From Bacteroidaceae bacterium (GTDB lineage: Bacteria > Bacteroidota > Bacteroidia > Bacteroidales > Bacteroidaceae), in contig JAGCVH010000019.1 in assembly GCA_017962495.1 (NCBI GenBank), positions 1 to 46,898 on the forward strand: a stretch of 46,898 nt of DNA, written 5' to 3'. The notes beneath the pieces were generated by a model. It had not been told where the DNA came from. It saw only the letters and a program-made list of their open reading frames with translations, and ran no database searches. Position numbers and translations under genes: made by a program. This document shows positions 33,391 to 42,400 of this stretch, in pieces; positions within the stretch are counted from its first letter, which is position 1, and every line of letters starts with the position of its first letter.

Positions 33391-35562
33391 TTAATTTGCC
33401 TTTTCGGAATAGAATTTGATGCGCACGAGGCGAACTTCCTCCTCTGTGTACTCAGGACCGAGTTCGTCCAAAGCCTCGTCTAAGTCGTCGGTATCGGCGT
33501 CTTCGAAGTACTCATAAATGTCCAGCATATGGTCTTCGTCCATCACCTCATCGATATAGTAATCTATGTTTAGTTTCAAGCCACTGTACACGATGCCTTC
33601 TATCTCATTGAGCAGTTCCTCGAATTCCAGATTACAAGCTTTGGCAATGTCCTCAAACATCACCTTAAGGTCTATCTTCTGTATTATCGTGACCTTCACC
33701 TTCGACTTATTGTCTTTTGCGGAAGAACGAACACGTGCGATATCTGGTCGTTCTATTTCATTCTCTTCACAATGCTTTGCTATCAGCTCACAGAATTCCT
33801 TTCCAAAGCGTTTTGCTTTTCCTTCGCTCACGCCTTGCACATTGACCAATTCTTCCACGGTTATGGGATACATTGTGGCCATGTCTTCAAGTGCCGAATC
33901 TTGGAATATGAGATAAGGAGCAATGTTCATCCGTCGACCTATACTGCGACGCAGGTCTTTAAGCATTGCGAGCAAGGTCTCATCCAAAGCAGCCGTTGTC
34001 ACCAATTCGTCTTCAGTCTCAGTGAAATCATGGTCTTCAATGATGCTAAAGGACGAAGGCGACTTCATGAACAGCACACCTTTGGTAGTCATCTTGATAA
34101 GTCCATAATTCTCTACTTCCTTATACAGGTAGCCTGCAAGCATACCTTGTCGGATGACGGCATTCCAGAAACGAGGTGGGAAGTCACTGCCAATGCCAAA
34201 CGAAACGAGGGTATTGTGTTTGTGAGCCTGTACCTCCTCGGTAGAGCGCCCCACAAGCACGTCAATAAGATGGTTTATCTTAAAGTTCTCCTTCGTGTCA
34301 CGTACCACACGCAATACCTTTTGCAACTGGGCGCTGGCCTCTATGCGCTCGTGAGGATGCAGACAGTTGTCGCAATTACCACAGTTCTGCTCCTTATATT
34401 CTTCGCCAAAATAGTGAAGCAATGTCTTACGACGACAAACCGAACTCTCGGCGTAGGCAGCGGTCTCTTGCAACAATTGCTTACCGATGTCTTGCTCACT
34501 CAAAGGCTTGCCTTCCATGAATTTCTCCAATTTCTGCAAGTCTTTGCGGGCATAGAAAGTGATACACAGACCCTCTCCCCCATCGCGACCTGCACGACCT
34601 GTCTCCTGATAGTAACCTTCAAGACTCTTGGGGATATCATAGTGAATAACGAAGCGTACGTCGGGCTTGTCGATACCCATTCCAAAGGCTATCGTAGCCA
34701 CAATCACATCGATGCGCTCCATGATGAAGTCATCCTGCGTCTCACTCCTCTGTTGAGCATCCATACCCGCATGATAGGGCTTGGCACTAATCTTATTCAT
34801 CTGCAGGAACTCCGCCAGGTCTTCCACCTTCTTACGGCTTAGGCAATAGATGATGCCACTCTTACCCGGATGCTGACGAATGAAACGAACAATATCCTTA
34901 TCCACATCCTTCGTCTTGGCACGAATGCCGTAGTAGAGGTTGGGACGGTTGAAAGAGCTCTTGAATTCCGTTGCGCCCACCATACCCAGATTCTTCATGA
35001 TATCGCCTCTAACCTTGTCTGTGGCCGTTGCAGTAAGAGCAATGATTGGGGCAACACCAATATTGCTAACGATTGGACGTATCTTTCGATATTCAGGACG
35101 GAAATCGTGACCCCACTCCGAAATACAATGGGCTTCATCGACTGCATAGAACGATATCTTAACCGTACGCAGGAAGTCCACATTCTCTTCTTTCGTAAGG
35201 CTTTCGGGAGCCAGATACAATAGTTTTGTTCTACCTGTGCGAATGTCTTCCTTCGCCTTGTCAATCTCGGCCTTAGTCAATGAAGAGTTGATGAAGTGTG
35301 CTATACCGTCGTCTTCACTCACCATACGTATTGCATCCACCTGATTCTTCATCAGGGCTATCAGAGGAGAGATGACGATTGCCGTACCCTCCATAAGCAA
35401 AGCAGGCAACTGATAACAAAGCGACTTACCGCCTCCCGTAGGCATTAGTACAAACGTATCCTTACCGGCAAGAACATTGCGGATGATGGCTTCCTGGTCA
35501 CCCTTAAAGGTATCGAAACCAAAGTACTTCTTCAGCTTATCGCTAAGGTTCTGAATCTTCAA
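33391..35562 (-). CDS. recQ: ATP-dependent DNA helicase RecQ
   Basis: A 723-residue superfamily 2 helicase that unwinds DNA 3' to 5' in recombination and fork repair. Seen: Walker A PTGGGKSLCYQLP, DEAH box VDEAHCISEWGHDFRPEY, and motif VI QETGRAGRDG. The RQC zinc-binding Cys set appears as CRRKTLLHYFGEEYKEQNCGNCDNC in outline (about 375-405). An HRDC-like domain (about 525-600) includes the NVQGVSEGKAKRFG hairpin-type motif. The last 60 residues are very acidic (YEYFEDADTDDLDEALDE). It has its own promoter and is separated from clpX by a terminator. Confidence 0.95.
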   Translation of the reverse strand: MKIQNLSDKLKKYFGFDTFKGDQEAIIRNVLAGKDTFVLMPTGGGKSLCYQLPALLMEGTAIVISPLIALMKNQVDAIRMVSEDDGIAHFINSSLTKAEIDKAKEDIRTGRTKLLYLAPESLTKEENVDFLRTVKISFYAVDEAHCISEWGHDFRPEYRKIRPIVSNIGVAPIIALTATATDKVRGDIMKNLGMVGATEFKSSFNRPNLYYGIRAKTKDVDKDIVRFIRQHPGKSGIIYCLSRKKVEDLAEFLQMNKISAKPYHAGMDAQQRSETQDDFIMERIDVIVATIAFGMGIDKPDVRFVIHYDIPKSLEGYYQETGRAGRDGGEGLCITFYARKDLQKLEKFMEGKPLSEQDIGKQLLQETAAYAESSVCRRKTLLHYFGEEYKEQNCGNCDNCLHPHERIEASAQLQKVLRVVRDTKENFKINHLIDVLVGRSTEEVQAHKHNTLVSFGIGSDFPPRFWNAVIRQGMLAGYLYKEVENYGLIKMTTKGVLFMKSPSSFSIIEDHDFTETEDELVTTAALDETLLAMLKDLRRSIGRRMNIAPYLIFQDSALEDMATMYPITVEELVNVQGVSEGKAKRFGKEFCELIAKHCEENEIERPDIARVRSSAKDNKSKVKVTIIQKIDLKVMFEDIAKACNLEFEELLNEIEGIVYSGLKLNIDYYIDEVMDEDHMLDIYEYFEDADTDDLDEALDELGPEYTEEEVRLVRIKFYSEKAN

Positions 35563-35591
35563 ATTCTATCGTTTTTTCTATTACTCCTTTA

Positions 35592-35622
35592 CAAAGTTAC
35601 AAAAAAGCGAAAGGAAAACAAA
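35592..35622 (-). promoter_or_regulatory. Promoter of recQ
   Basis: TTTG (complement of 35,619-35,622), 19-base spacer, TAACTTTG (complement of 35,592-35,599), about 25 nt before the start. Confidence 0.75.
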
Positions 35623-35679
35623 ATTTTATTGAAGTTTTTCCAAACACTTACAACTCTACGCCCTCAAAGTTACAAAAAA

Positions 35680-35704
35680 GCCCCAAAGTATCAAACTTTG
35701 GGGC
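35680..35704 (-). terminator. Terminator of the tig-clpP-clpX operon
   Basis: GCCCCAAAGT (35,680-35,689) pairs with ACTTTGGGGC (35,695-35,704), 5-base loop, minus-strand TTTTTTG tail, 33 bp after the clpX stop. Confidence 0.9.
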
Positions 35705-35736
35705 AAATATCTGATGTTAAATTTTATTAAATCCCA

Positions 35737-36975
35737 TCAACTCACGTCCGCCGATTCTTGCAAAAGGGAGTTTTCGAGTTGACTCTTGGCATATTCCTTG
35801 GTAATAACAAGTCGTTTGTTCTTGGGTTTCGATGAAGGAGCATCGTATTGTAATTGCATCATCAGTGTTTCCATGATAGAACGCAAGCCACGTGCTCCGA
35901 GTTTGTACTCCACCGCCTTATCAACAATGTAGTCAAGCACCTCGTCGGAGAATTCCAATTTTATGCCGTCCATACCGAACAACTTCATCTGTTGCTTGAT
36001 GAGCGAATTCTTGGGTTCGAGAAGGATACGGTGTAAGGTCTCACGATCCAAAGGATTAAGATAAGTAAGCACTGGCAGACGACCTATGATTTCCGGAATC
36101 AAGCCAAACGACTTCAAGTCCTGAGGCATAACGTACTTCATCAGGTTGCCTTTGTCCAGGTTACGCGTATGTTGCACCGAATTGAATCCCACTACGTGAG
36201 TGTTCAGGCGTTGGGCTATCTTCTTCTCGATACCATCGAAAGCACCGCCACAAATGAACAGGATATTATGTGTGTCCACTTGTGTGTACTCCTGCTCAGG
36301 ATGTTTGCGGCCTCCCTTGGGAGGAACATTCACGATGCTGCCTTCGAGCAGTTTTAGCAGACCTTGTTGCACGCCTTCGCCTGAGACATCTCGTGTTATG
36401 CTGGGGTTGTCACTCTTACGTGCAATTTTGTCGATTTCATCGATAAAAACGATACCTCGTTCGGCTGCTCTGACATCGCCGTCAGCCACTTGCAGGAGTC
36501 GACTTAGGATGCTCTCCACATCTTCTCCCACATATCCAGCTTCAGTGAACACAGTAGCGTCAACTATCGTGAACGGAACCTTCAGCAAGCGTGCAATCGT
36601 GCGAGCCAGCAAGGTTTTTCCAGTACCTGTAGGACCAACCATGATGATGTTCGACTTCTCAATCTCCACCTCATCGTCGTGTTCCTGCGCCAAACGTTTA
36701 TAGTGATTATATACACTCACCGACAAGTAGCGCTTGGCATCATCCTGCCCTATAACGTATTGGTCGAGATAGGCCTTGATGTCGTGGGGCTTGGGCAACT
36801 CGCTCAGTTTCAGGTCGAAATCCTTCCCTTTCTTCGGAGACATCCGCAAGTTATCTTCCACGATGCGATAGGCCGCACGGGCGCAATCGTTGCAGATGAA
36901 TCCCGTCAGTCCGGTTATCAGCAGTGGAACGTCCTTTTCGCTTCGTCCACAAAACGAACAAACTCTCTTTGCCAC
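35737..36975 (-). CDS. clpX: ClpX ATP-dependent protease unfoldase subunit
   Basis: A 412-residue AAA+ unfoldase that feeds proteins to ClpP. The N-terminal zinc domain has Cys pairs CSFCGRSE and CNDC (residues 6-35). Walker A is [11 protein letters not shown], the pore loop GYVGEDVE, Walker [12 protein letters not shown] and sensor region [11 protein letters not shown]. The ClpP-contact loop, IGF in E. coli, reads VGF here ([10 protein letters not shown]). Order on the strand is tig, clpP, clpX with short gaps, and a terminator follows. The gap to clpP holds a copy of the GC-rich element. Confidence 0.96.
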   Translation of the reverse strand: MAKRVCSFCGRSEKDVPLLITGLTGFICNDCARAAYRIVEDNLRMSPKKGKDFDLKLSELPKPHDIKAYLDQYVIGQDDAKRYLSVSVYNHYKRLAQEHDDEVEIEKSNIIMVGPTGTGKTLLARTIARLLKVPFTIVDATVFTEAGYVGEDVESILSRLLQVADGDVRAAERGIVFIDEIDKIARKSDNPSITRDVSGEGVQQGLLKLLEGSIVNVPPKGGRKHPEQEYTQVDTHNILFICGGAFDGIEKKIAQRLNTHVVGFNSVQHTRNLDKGNLMKYVMPQDLKSFGLIPEIIGRLPVLTYLNPLDRETLHRILLEPKNSLIKQQMKLFGMDGIKLEFSDEVLDYIVDKAVEYKLGARGLRSIMETLMMQLQYDAPSSKPKNKRLVITKEYAKSQLENSLLQESADVS

Positions 36976-36999
36976 GTTTATTATTATCCTTTGTCCTAC

Positions 37000-37046
37000 A
37001 TTTCCTCACTCTCGCCTCTCCTGTTAGGGAGGTAAGAGGGGGCCTT
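37000..37046. repeat. GC-rich hairpin element between clpP and clpX
   Basis: CTCACTCTCGCCTCTCC, TGTTA loop, GGGAGG, then TAAGAGGGGGCC. Same general plan as the other GC-rich elements. It runs to the clpP stop codon at 37,045-37,047. Confidence 0.65.
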
Positions 37047-37707
37047 ACTTCTTCGCCAGCACCTGGTCTATCATACCATACTCCTTGGCTTCCTGTGCCG
37101 TCATCCAATAGTCGCGGTCACTATCGGCCCACACCTTGTCATAAGCCTGATGGCTATGCTCGGCAATGATAGAGTAGAGTTCCTGCTTCAACTTTTGAAT
37201 CTCGCGAGCTGTAATCTCGATGTCGCTGGCCTGACCTTGTGCACCACCCATCGGCTGATGTATCATCACACGGCTATGGGGCAAAGCGAAGCGTTTTCCC
37301 TCCTTACCGGCCACCAGCAGGACTGCTGCCATAGAGGCAGCCATACCCGTGCAGATAGTCGATACATCGCTCTTGATGAACTGCATCGTGTCATAGATAC
37401 CCAGACCTGCATGTACACTGCCACCAGGTGAGTTCACGTAGATATTGATGTCCTTGCCTGCATCCACCGAATCCAGATACAGCAACTGAGCCTGCAGGGT
37501 GTTGGCCGTGTAGTCGTCAATCTGTGTACCGAGGAATATGATGCGGTCCATCATCAAGCGAGAGAACACATCCATCTGCGTTACGTTCAGTTGTCTTTCC
37601 TCCAAGATATACGGATTCAGATACTGATTCTGCATCGAGATGACATCGTCCAGCACCATGCTGTTGATGCCTACGTGCTTTGTAGCAAATTTCTTGAAAT
37701 CGTCCAT
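37045..37707 (-). CDS. clpP: ClpP serine protease subunit
   Basis: A 220-residue peptidase forming the double heptamer with ClpX. Catalytic Ser is S125 in CTGMAASMAAVLL, His H150 in SRVMIHQPMGG; the Asp is expected near SDRDYWMTAQEA. The GGSVHAGLGIYDTM segment forms the oxyanion region. The N-terminus has about 30 residues more than the mature E. coli enzyme and may be processed. It follows tig by 26 bp. Confidence 0.96.
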   Translation of the reverse strand: MDDFKKFATKHVGINSMVLDDVISMQNQYLNPYILEERQLNVTQMDVFSRLMMDRIIFLGTQIDDYTANTLQAQLLYLDSVDAGKDINIYVNSPGGSVHAGLGIYDTMQFIKSDVSTICTGMAASMAAVLLVAGKEGKRFALPHSRVMIHQPMGGAQGQASDIEITAREIQKLKQELYSIIAEHSHQAYDKVWADSDRDYWMTAQEAKEYGMIDQVLAKK

Positions 37708-37733
37708 AATTATTACAAGTTGGGAGTCTGGAT

Positions 37734-39089
37734 TTACTTAAACATCTTGTTAAACTCGTCCAGACTCACGGTCTTCTCATTCAGCTTCACCGTCTCCTTA
37801 GCCTTGGCAGCTATCTTTTGCTCGATGGCGCGGGTAACGAGACCTTCCGTCTGATCCTTCTTCTTCAGCATCTCCTGAGCATATTGGTTCAGCAGTTCCT
37901 CGGGCACTTCCATCATGCCATACTGGGCAAACTGCATCTTCGTCACGGACTTGGCGGCCTCCAACACATCTTCCTGCGTCAGCTTAATCTCGAACTGCTC
38001 AGTCAGTTGTTCCTTAGCCAATTGCCATGTCAGCTCCTCGAGGCTGCGCTCGAAGTTCTCTTCCACGAAATTCTCTTCCTTATCGGGATTGTTCAGACGC
38101 ATGATGCGCTTCAGCATCGTTTCGGGGAACTCCAACTTACCAATGCGCTCCAACAAGTGCTTACGCAGGTCAAGCATAAATTTAAACTCGCTGTCCTTCT
38201 GGAACTGCTCGCCCATAGCCTGACGGATGCGACTGCGGAACTCTTCCTCGCTATTCACTTTACCCTCACCAAAGATGTGGTCGAACAGGTTCTGATCAAC
38301 GGGAGCAGGCTGGTAGCGGGTAATCTCCTCAACCTGGAAGCTGAAGTCGCCCTTCATTTCGCCCACTTCCTCCTTCTTCAGGCGAAGCAGGGAAGCCAAT
38401 TCCGTCTCGCTATCGTTGTATGCCCTCGAGGGGTTGAACACGAGCACGTCGTTCACCTTGCAGTCTGTGAACTTTGCCTTCTCCTCGTCGTTCTTCATAT
38501 AGTCGGGAAGCATCACGGCACCTTCCACCTGCACACCGCCATCCTTGGGGTTGCCTTCAGCGTCAAGTTCTGCCAAGAGGCCCTTCACCATATCTTTGGG
38601 TTCATACTTCTCCACCTTGGTGTACTGACCATTACGACCAGCATACGACTCCACTTGCTGCTGTACCATCTCGTCGCTAACCTCTATCGTGTAGAAGTCC
38701 ACCTTGTCCTTACCTGTCAGTTTGGCATCGAACTCGGGAGCCAGAGCCACGTCGAAGACAAATGTAAAGTCGTCCTGCAACTCGAAGTCAGTCTTCGGAG
38801 TCTTCTCCTCGTTGGGCAGAGGTTCGCCCAAGATATTCAGCTTCTCGTCACGGATATATCCGTACAGCTTCTCGCGTATAAGTTTATCCACTGCCTCAGC
38901 CTTCACTTCAGTGCCAAAGCGTTTCTTTATCAGTCCCATAGGTACCTGACCAGGACGGAAACCGGGCATATTTGCCTTCTTGCGGAAGTTCTTCAGTTCT
39001 TTTTCTACGTTCTCGGCATAGTCTGCCTTCTCAATCTGCATGGTAATGAGGCCATTCACGGCATCAACCTTCTCGAATGTTGTGTTCAT
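37734..39089 (-). CDS. tig: Trigger factor
   Basis: A 451-residue ribosome-bound chaperone. The N-terminal ribosome-binding signature is present as FRKKANMPGFRPGQVPMGLIKKRFG (residues about 35-60 as a whole). A middle FKBP-like PPIase region is weakly conserved and the C-terminal helical chaperone domain spans about 265-430. I start at the ATG at 39,087-39,089 (MNTTFEKVDAVNG), since the longer frame to 39,158 crosses the promoter at 39,128-39,159. It heads the tig-clpP-clpX operon, coupling nascent-chain folding with proteolysis. Confidence 0.94.
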   Translation of the reverse strand: MNTTFEKVDAVNGLITMQIEKADYAENVEKELKNFRKKANMPGFRPGQVPMGLIKKRFGTEVKAEAVDKLIREKLYGYIRDEKLNILGEPLPNEEKTPKTDFELQDDFTFVFDVALAPEFDAKLTGKDKVDFYTIEVSDEMVQQQVESYAGRNGQYTKVEKYEPKDMVKGLLAELDAEGNPKDGGVQVEGAVMLPDYMKNDEEKAKFTDCKVNDVLVFNPSRAYNDSETELASLLRLKKEEVGEMKGDFSFQVEEITRYQPAPVDQNLFDHIFGEGKVNSEEEFRSRIRQAMGEQFQKDSEFKFMLDLRKHLLERIGKLEFPETMLKRIMRLNNPDKEENFVEENFERSLEELTWQLAKEQLTEQFEIKLTQEDVLEAAKSVTKMQFAQYGMMEVPEELLNQYAQEMLKKKDQTEGLVTRAIEQKIAAKAKETVKLNEKTVSLDEFNKMFK

Positions 39090-39127
39090 ATATACTTTAT
39101 TAATTACTATTTCACATTTTGGGGTTG

Positions 39128-39159
39128 CAAAGTTACGAATAAGCGAGCAGAAACACAAA
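39128..39159 (-). promoter_or_regulatory. Promoter of tig-clpP-clpX
   Basis: TTTG (complement of 39,156-39,159), 20-base spacer, TAACTTTG (complement of 39,128-39,135); leader about 30 nt. The spacer shares a GCTTATTCGTAA-like stretch with the purB promoter and its upstream repeats. Confidence 0.8.
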
Positions 39160-39440
39160 TAAAATCATAGATTTTTGTCGAGATTGGACACTGACGGGGA
39201 ACTTGTTTGCCGTAATGTCCATATCAAGACAAAGCAGGTACAAATAAAAGAACTGTATTTATGTTTCTCGGGCGAGAGTAAGTCCAGCGTAGCCAAAGTA
39301 GTGGGAACCTCGATGCATCCTATCTAAGACCGAGGAACGAAGGCCCGCTCGGCGACGATAGGCAATGCAAGTTGGGCGTTAGCATTGGGGAGCGTAGCGA
39401 CGGAGGCAAACGCTTGCATACCGAAGAGGAACAAAATGAA
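39160..39440. other. Intergenic DNA of unknown content
   Basis: About 280 bp without a gene. Several short inverted repeats are visible: CCTCG/CGAGG and CCTATC/GATAGG around 39,308-39,362, and ATGCAAG (39,365) with CTTGCAT (39,413). The segment GGAGCGTAGCGACGGAGGC resembles the complement of sequence at 50-70. No TAnnTTTG with -33 was found for an independent RNA. It may be a repeat element or an RNA; undecided. Confidence 0.4.
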
Positions 39441-39446
39441 TAAAAA

Positions 39447-39475
39447 GGACGAGAGCGGAACTCCCGCCCTCGTCC
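39447..39475 (-). terminator. Terminator of the giant surface protein gene
   Basis: GGACGAGAGCGG (39,447-39,458) and CCGCCCTCGTCC (39,464-39,475) pair with one mismatch around a 5-base loop; on the minus strand the stem is followed by TTTTTATTC. It is 20 bp past the stop. Confidence 0.87.
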
Positions 39476-39495
39476 CAACCAATGTGTCTAAGGAT

Positions 39496-42400
39496 TTATT
39501 GTATCGGTTTACCGAGAATCACATTTACAAGTGTCGTCACGTCGGCAATAGAGATATGTCCATCGCGATTCACATCGAAGCGGTCGGTGTCATCGACTTC
39601 GACGACTTCCTTAAAGTAACCTCCGTCGGCTATCGACTTCCAACCTGCATTGGCATAGGCCGTCTTCTTTCCTCTGGGAACGATAAGTACACAATTGGCC
39701 GTTTCCGTCATATTATCGCTAAACATGTTCGTGTTGAATTGAATAGGAGTCTCGCGTTTCATCTCCAATGTCTCTAAGTTGTTTTCTAAGAAGGCTCCAA
39801 TCCCGATCGTACTTACCGAGGCAGGAATGACTATGGACGTGATGTTTGCAGCGTGGAATGCACGACTCCAGAGTTCTGTTATGCCTTCGGGGATATGCGA
39901 ATTCTTACATCCGTAAAGGAACTTTCCACCGGATGACGCCTTCTCAATAATGGCCATACAGTTGTCACGCGAGTCGTAAATCGGGTTGGCTTCATCTACG
40001 GCCACGCTTGCCAGGTTCGGACAATTATAGAATATATTCGAACCTGCACCTGGTGTGATTCTAGTCACGTTTTCAGGAATGAAGATGTGCTTGATGGCCG
40101 TATTCGCAAATGCATCATACCCAATGGTGGTCAGGCTCTTAGGCAATTTCACTTCCTCCAGCTGACTACAATCGGTGAAGACATTATCACCAAGGGATGT
40201 AACCCCCTCAGGAATGATGATGCTTCGAATCTGATTCGTATTGAATGCACCAGTCCCTATGGATGTGATATTGGGCGGCAGGACAATGCTCTGGAGAGTA
40301 GTATTATAGAATGCAGACCTCTCAATCTCCGTCAAGCCGGTGAAGTACTGGAACTCGTCGAAATGGGTAATCGTTCTGTTCATGAAGAACACCGATTGGC
40401 CGTTCTTCTTCAGCGTTGTCACTGCTGCTGCCTCTACCTTCGAGATTTCCCCGTCGCCGTCGGTATCCCAACCTGCACCTACGCAGATGGCCTTCACATT
40501 GGCATCGGCAAAATCGATATTGTCGGGCAGAGTCACTATTTCTATCTCTTTCTCTTCCTCAACAACACTCTTGAAGTAACCTCCGTCGGCAATCGACTTC
40601 CAGCCATAATTCGCATAGGCCGTCTTCTTGCCGTAGGGAACGATAAGCACGCAGTTGGCAATGCTGTCTGCCGTAAACCTGTCTAGATTGAACGCAAATG
40701 GCGTCTCGCGTTTCATTACCAACGTATCCAGGTTGTTCTGCTTTAAGGCACCTGAACCAATACTTGCCACCGACGCCGGAATCACCAGATTCTTAAGGCC
40801 TACGCATGAGAATGCATTATTTTGAATGGAGGTAACCCCTTCGGGAATAACCGTACTCTTACACCCATAGTAAAGAGCATTCCCTAAAAGGACAGCCGAG
40901 CAATTGTCACGCGAATTATACCTCGTATTTTTCGTATCCACAACAACGCTACTCAGTTTATAGCACCCTATGAACTGACTATTCTGGATAGGTATGGTTA
41001 CCAAATTCTCTGGTATGAAGAGATGTCGTATCGCCGTATAGCCCAATATATTATTCCCAATTGTAGTCAGGCTTCTCGGCAAACTGATGGTTTCAAGATT
41101 CAGACTTGAATAGAAGGCATTATTGCCAATGGTGGTGACTCCTTCGGGTATGTCGATATGCTGTAATTTGGAGGACATGAATGCGTTTACTCCTATCGTT
41201 TTTATTGTGGGGGGAAGAACGATACTCCTGATGCCGCAGCTGAGGAATGTTTCATCTTCCACCTTCGTCAAGCCCGTAAAATACTGGAACTCGTCGAACG
41301 AAGTCAACGCCGTTTTGCTCTTGAACACCGAAGCACCGTTTTTCAGAAGCGTCGTAACCGCAGCGGCTTCTTCCTTCGAGATTTCCCCATCGCCATCGGT
41401 GTCCCATCCTGCATCCAAGCAAATGGTCTTCACTGCAGCATCGGCAAACTCTATGATTTCGGGAAGAGCAAAGCCTCCCGTCTGTCGGGTTATGAGGATA
41501 ATGTCGTGTGCAGAGGTCATGTCTCCCATGTCGAATGCGGCAAACGACAGCGTGCCGCTGGTGTTCTGCTTCTGCAACTCGGTGTATGCGCCGTCGATGA
41601 CGAGAGTTGCTTCATAATTGTTCAGGTCTGCACCCTCTGGCATTGTAACAACCAGCGTCAGAGCGTCGCCCTTAGTCCAGCTGACAGATGTGGGCTCTCC
41701 TGCACCGACAGAGGCTACCTCGGCTCCTTCGCTATCGCGCAGGCTCAGCAAACCGTCGCCAACCACACGCACTGTCTGCAGAACTTGCCAAGGCGATTCG
41801 ATTGATCCACTGCCGTTGTCAACAATGATGTAAGAGTCTGTTGCTGCATTCTTCAACAGATAGCAGTAGCCGCTAACTGGGCATCGGTATGCTTGTTGAA
41901 TGCCTATAAGTTTACTGTTAAGTTCCGTCAGCAAGTCTCCAGCATTGTGCCATACGTAATCAGTCTGCACAACACCGTCTTCGACAAGGCGGAAGTTGGC
42001 ACCCTGTGCTACCTGTACGAAGATGACGCCCACGGAATAGTTTCCAGCTCTGCCAGGTTCGGTGCGGTTGCCATAGTGCATGATGGTGGCATCTGCATTC
42101 AAAAGCGATGATTCGGACTGGTCAAACATGTCTAAGAGGCATGCTTCCATACTGTCATATTCACCAAAATAGTATCCGAGCTTGATGTTGTCCTTTGAAC
42201 GAACCAAAGTCTTTACCGGCCCATAATCAGATGTTGGGAAATATAATGGTATGATAGAACTTGTCAGGTCCTCACCAAGGATGGTATAGGTGTACGTTCC
42301 GTCGCCGTTATTCACGAGTGTACCCAAGGTGTTGCTCTGTTGAGCAGAGCTAAAATTGTCATTGTCAGGAACCATTACGACCTCTATCTTAGAAATAACT

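Noticed and set aside
35665-35672. A second TAACTTTG box upstream of recQ
   Set aside because: It lies in the T-rich tail of the clpX terminator and lacks a well-placed -33 box; the box at 35,592-35,599 is better placed.
37818-39170. A 450-codon plus-strand reading frame
   Set aside because: Antisense to the trigger factor gene, which has a family signature and promoter.
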